NCBI RefSeq assembly: GCF_010015445.1
Contig: NC_053115.1
Span: 3,633,576 to 3,697,575, forward strand
Direction of reading: 5' to 3'
Source: Perca fluviatilis
Lineage: Eukaryota > Chordata > Actinopteri > Perciformes > Percidae
DNA: 64,000 nt
The notes beneath the pieces were generated by a model that searched no databases, had not been told where the DNA came from, and saw only the letters and a list, made by a program, of their open reading frames with translations. Shown here piece by piece: positions 35,781 through 64,000 of this stretch. Numbering within the stretch: position 1 is the stretch's first letter; the number at the start of each line of letters is the position of its first letter. Both the position numbers and the translations under genes were made by a program.

Positions 35781-37114
35781 ATCTGAAAAAAAGCTTCCAA
35801 TGTTATTTTAAGCTTGTGGGATTTTCTTTCTTTTCTTTCACTCTTTTTTTTCTTATTACAATACCCACATGTCCATATGTATAAAGTTTGGTGGCAGTCA
35901 TCATTCCTTTCTCTCCATCCTGGCCATGACTCTAATGTAAACACCTGTTCATACATATAAGTAGCAAACTCACTCTCATGTTTCTTACGAGCCAGAAACT
36001 TGCATGTGTGTTCAGCATTTGGCACCAAATTTACATACACTGTAAAAAAAAATATAATATTTGTTTTATATTTTAAAAAGTAAGTGTCCGGGCTGTCCTC
36101 AAATTTTAAGTTGACTGAATTTGAGAAGACAAGTTGAGGTAGTTGTGTAATGATTCCAAACAACTAAACTTTTCTATTCAAATAAACTTAATTAGGTACA
36201 ACTGTATTGATTCAGTTGTACCTAATGCTTTAGTTTACATAGTGAGCTGCCCACCAGACACCATTTAAATAAACAGTACTTTTATCTTCGTAAAACACAC
36301 TTCATTCAAAGTTGACAGAAACAAAATGAAATTATCAAAAGCCATCTTGGTTCATCTTTCCACTGTTCCAACAATCACCACTCTGGTTTGGTTGAAATAA
36401 ACCCTTAATTCACCCATTTACATGTGGAAATATGCTGGCTCTATACACGCTAAAAGTCCTGATTATTTACATGGAGTCTGGTGGAGATATGCTGGCTCTA
36501 TACATGCTAAAAGTCCTGATTATTTACATGGAGTCTGGTGGGTTTGGCGATGGCGATTTAAGGAGCTGCTTCATCTTAAACAAAAATGACTTTACTCTCA
36601 CAAAAAGGTCTATCTCTGTAGGGATCCTTTCCATAATGTTGTCAGACACTTAGAACAATAATCTGAGCCTGTCAGTGGCAAAAAAAAAAAAAGAAATTGA
36701 CAATGCACATTTGCCCTATAGGATTACATTGCAGGTTGGCAGGTGTCGGTTCCAGCCTTCTTGCTCAACACTGGACCAATTTCAAAGCTTGTTGTTCACA
36801 TTAGTCACTTAGACACCAATGCACGTGAAAAACAGGGTCCAGGTTGAAACAAATGACCCTTTAATTCCAAGCTTGTGATTTAACAAAGGTCTTATAGCTG
36901 AAACCCAACACAAGAAGAACATTCGAGCCTTTTTTAACTTTGTGAGTCCACCTTTGAGAATGTGCCACAGACCAGTGGAGCAGAAGTGGAATTCCACGTC
37001 TGCAATTATTGAACAACAGGGTGCAAAAGAAGTATTTGGGGGGGAGTGGGCGAGAACGTCAGGCAAGGGTGAAAAGTTAGGAAACAACTAATGAAGCACT
37101 GACTCATAACCAAA
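35781..37114. other. Anonymous sequence with a 57-bp tandem duplication
   Basis: tatgctggctctatacacgc plus taaaagtcctgattatttac occurs twice (about 36430 and 36487). Otherwise AT-rich with no supported feature. Confidence 0.45.
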
Positions 37115-38072
37115 TCCATTTTTATGTCTCTGTTTACTTTATTCTAAAAGAAACAGACAGGGGTATACTGTAAATGAGATGGTACACAACACTGAGGAGG
37201 TAAATATTAGAGAAAGGAATGGCATGGTAAATAAATGCAGACATCAGAGGGGCATTTGAACACTCAGCAAAACTGGCGTTCCTTAGTAGGCTACAGGAGA
37301 CAACACACAGCACAGTACATCCTTTAAAGTCAATAACACAATGACTCTGTCATTCATACAAAATCATATTGGCACTTGAAACAAAATGGTGAATGTACTG
37401 GGTATATCCTCAATCCAGGCTACTTGGAAACAGGCACACAGCTTATTACAGACAGTGGCAGAAGGCACAATGCTGAAGATCTATCGTATGTATGTCTTTG
37501 TTGTTTTTACAAGTGGTACTGTAGAGTAGCTTCACATTCATTTTCAGAAATCCAACAATAGAAAATAAGGCACACATAACTGCTGGCAGAGGAACTACAT
37601 GTACGGACACACATCCCTCAGATGGGATGGGACACTAGAAAGAATCCATGAAGTCAAAAATATGCATGTGCACAAACACGTGTTATAAGGCACTGTAGTA
37701 AAACATTATATATGTAGTAAAAAAAAAAAAAAAAGGCAAAAAAAGAATAAAGTAGGTGGTATATACACCCGGGCATTTTAACATGTTATAGAAAACATAC
37801 CCTGAATGTCTCTCCCAAAGTCAACAAAACAGACAAGACATGGATGTCATCTTTCTCAATCCCTCTGAAGCAACTTCTTCATAAAACCTTCGAAAAAAAC
37901 CATTTATTTTACTTCAACAGAGACTCTAATTTATGTTGCTGAAATATGCTTGAAAGGTTGCTGTTCATAAATTCTTTCTTTAATGCTGTCTGTTTGTTTT
38001 GAGTTCCTCAGTGAGAGAGTTTTGTCTGTTGACTGATTCTAAACCATGGTAAGGCCAGAAGACTCTCCCAAT
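37115..38072 (-). other. cldn19: Probable 3' UTR of the cldn19 long form
   Basis: An AT-rich, non-coding stretch downstream of the alternative stop ends near an AATAAA on the minus strand (37138-37143). It contains no recognised transposon, unlike the flanking sequence. The 3' boundary is inferred from the hexamer only. Confidence 0.5.
37138..37143 (-). promoter_or_regulatory. cldn19: Candidate poly(A) signal, cldn19 long form
   Basis: The plus strand reads tttatt, i.e. AATAAA on the gene strand, about 930 bp after the alternative stop codon. It is a canonical hexamer at a plausible distance; use is inferred. Confidence 0.45.

Positions 38073-62388
<24,316 letters not shown>

Positions 62389-62437
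<49 letters not shown>
62389..62437. repeat. (CA)n array bounding cassette copy 3
   Basis: Perfect CA array ending at the cassette start aggtttgtggcac. Confidence 0.93.
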
Positions 62438-62440
<3 letters not shown>

Positions 62441-62729
62441 TTGTGGCACTATCTTTGTGGGGACCCGTCATTGACATAATGCATTCCCTAGCCCCTTACC
62501 CTAACCTTAACCATCACAACTAAATGCCTAACCTTAACCCTTACCCTAACCTTAACCCTCACCACAACCATAACCTAATTCTATCTTTAATCCTAAAACC
62601 AAGTCTTAACCCTCAAATAGTCCTTAAACTTGGGGGGTCCAGCATTTTGGCCCTGCAAAGCTGTCGGGACCCCACAAGTATACTGGACTCCTGGTTTTTG
62701 GACCCCATGAATATAGTTAAACAAGCCCG

Positions 62730-62731
<2 letters not shown>
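62438..62731 (+). repeat. Telomere-like dispersed cassette, copy 3
   Basis: ggtttgtggcactatctttg, gtcattgacataatgcattc, a CCCTAACC-like core (62500-62605), ctgtcgggaccccacaagta and atatagttaaacaagcc. The most complete of the three; bounded by CA arrays on both sides. Confidence 0.87.
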
Positions 62732-62769
<38 letters not shown>

Positions 62770-62778
62770 CACACACAG
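62732..62778. repeat. (CA)n array on the other side of cassette copy 3
   Basis: CA array with one CG change near 62763. Confidence 0.9.
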
Positions 62779-63107
62779 CCTGTCTACACAACAACCATGT
62801 TCTTACATATACTCTCAAGATTGGTTTCAACAGACTTTGGATGTAAAAAAAAAAAAGCATTCCTCACCTATGAATAAAAACCAGAAATATAAAGCCACAC
62901 AAATGGTGGTGTAATTATTCTGCTTTAATGAGCTTCAACGTCTGTTGTCCACTTGTGGTTTTTTCTCACTTGATTCCTTGTATTTTCTTTTTGCCCTTTT
63001 GTTTCTTTTCTAACCTCTCCAACCGATTGAACCTTGAACTTGATCTACCATAACTTCACAAAAACACCACATGTGAACATGCATGTGATGCCCTTATCCG
63101 GCACTAG

Positions 63108-63143
<36 letters not shown>

Positions 63144-64000
63144 ACATAATAACACACATATATGGATAGATAAAGCCATACATGGTGGTCTACACATGAT
63201 TCAATCCAACCCTGGTTTATTAGCCTTTCTCATAAAGGCTATTCTTCAGGTTTGCATATTCAGAGTGTATGTACTGTATGTGTGGCCGTTACAGTTGTGC
63301 GTTCAGGTTTACGGTGTTTAATGAGGGGGCTTGACATGTGGGGTGAGTTGTCGTCAGCACACAGAGGTCAGCTGAGCCCGAGAGCCGAGAAGAGATGAAA
63401 GAAAAGGCAAAACAAGTGCTCAGGTCCAGCGTAGTGGGTGGAGCCGTGGGGGCTTTCTGATTTTTAAAACATAACAACACGCTGCCGTTGGTGGGGTTAT
63501 GGCGGTACAAGCCCAAGTGTGAAACTCAGGGGCGAGTCCAGGATTTTTTAAGTGGGGTGGCACAGGGGGGCCACTTTGCAATAAGTGTATAACATTTAAC
63601 AGCAACTCTTTCCTGGAGTGTCCCTATTACTCTGAATAATCCAGTCGATACTGCCTAGGGTGACCAGACGTCCCGAAAAATTCGGGACAGTCCCGAAATC
63701 CCGAATCCTGGCCTAATTGTCCCGAAAATTAGAGAAAAGTCTCAAGAGCAGACTTTGGAGTATAGTTATAGTCCGATTGAACATTAAAAACTGTCCATGG
63801 TGGTTTTTAATTGAGTCGTCCTGCAGCTGCAGCTCCCGTCACCACTTGAGTTCATGATTTTAATGATTTTTTATTTGTATTTTCGGGTTTACAAGATTCA
63901 GATTCAGATTCACTTTATTAGCCATTTGCAGTGTAACCTGCATTGGAAAAAATGTGCAAGTAGCTCAAAGTGCAAAGTCAACACATCAGAGGACACAACA
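62779..64000. other. Anonymous flank with repeat ends
   Basis: (CA)n at 63111-63141. At 63656 ctagggtgaccagacgtccc gaaaa looks like the start of a hAT-like element running off the window. 63896-63950 (gattcagattcactttatta) resembles a LINE 3' tail. No exon is supported. Confidence 0.45.

Overview
This window is vertebrate nuclear DNA, almost certainly from a teleost (spiny-rayed) fish. The evidence is an intron-split claudin gene, very long (CA)n/(TG)n microsatellites, a fish-type L2 LINE with an ATTGAATTGAA tail, tRNA-derived SINEs, and many hAT-, PIF/Harbinger- and piggyBac-like non-autonomous DNA transposons. There are no operons, prokaryotic genes or CRISPR arrays. Most long open frames are translations of microsatellites, minisatellites or transposon relics.

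The one host protein-coding gene I can support is claudin-19 (cldn19), on the minus strand and running right to left from the start codon at 60493. Coding exons are 60271-60493, 46441-46605, 45990-46074 and 43986-44142. They join in phase to 630 bp, giving 209 aa ending in the PDZ-binding tail EYV. An alternative donor inside exon 4 (after 43996) joins in frame to a second terminal exon at 38121-38073. That form has 222 aa and ends AREPNVKSTPPEKREQYL, mirroring the two C-terminal forms of mammalian claudin-19. Candidate AATAAA signals lie at 43716-43721 (short form) and 37138-37143 (long form). Intron 1 (13.7 kb) and the 5.9-kb intron before the alternative exon are packed with repeats.

Layout: 1-541, a 30-bp minisatellite and an inverted copy of it. 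698-1251, a TIR element. 2190-5264, a decayed L2 LINE. 6690-7860, repeats including a 29-bp minisatellite. 9591-12338, a nest of five elements including a 546-bp solo LTR. 15677-18416, two arms of a 98% identical 231-bp inverted duplication. 23.2-29.5 kb, a dense block of (TG)n arrays, two microsatellite-bracketed telomere-like cassettes and a (GTCT)n composite. 30.9-31.6 and 51.3-52.1 kb, two inverted copies of a repeat carrying a RecQ-helicase-like fragment and a 29-bp minisatellite. 37.1-60.5 kb, cldn19 and its introns. 60.5-64 kb, the upstream flank with a (CT)n array, a third telomere-like cassette and more repeats.

I see no undescribed gene system. The observations most worth following are the conserved two-ended design of cldn19, the recent local inverted duplication, the readable nest of insertions, the telomere-like cassettes bounded by CA arrays, and the RecQ-like fragment spread by a repeat. 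Family names for repeats rest on recalled consensus features (TIRs, target-site duplications, A/B boxes) and were not checked against a database.
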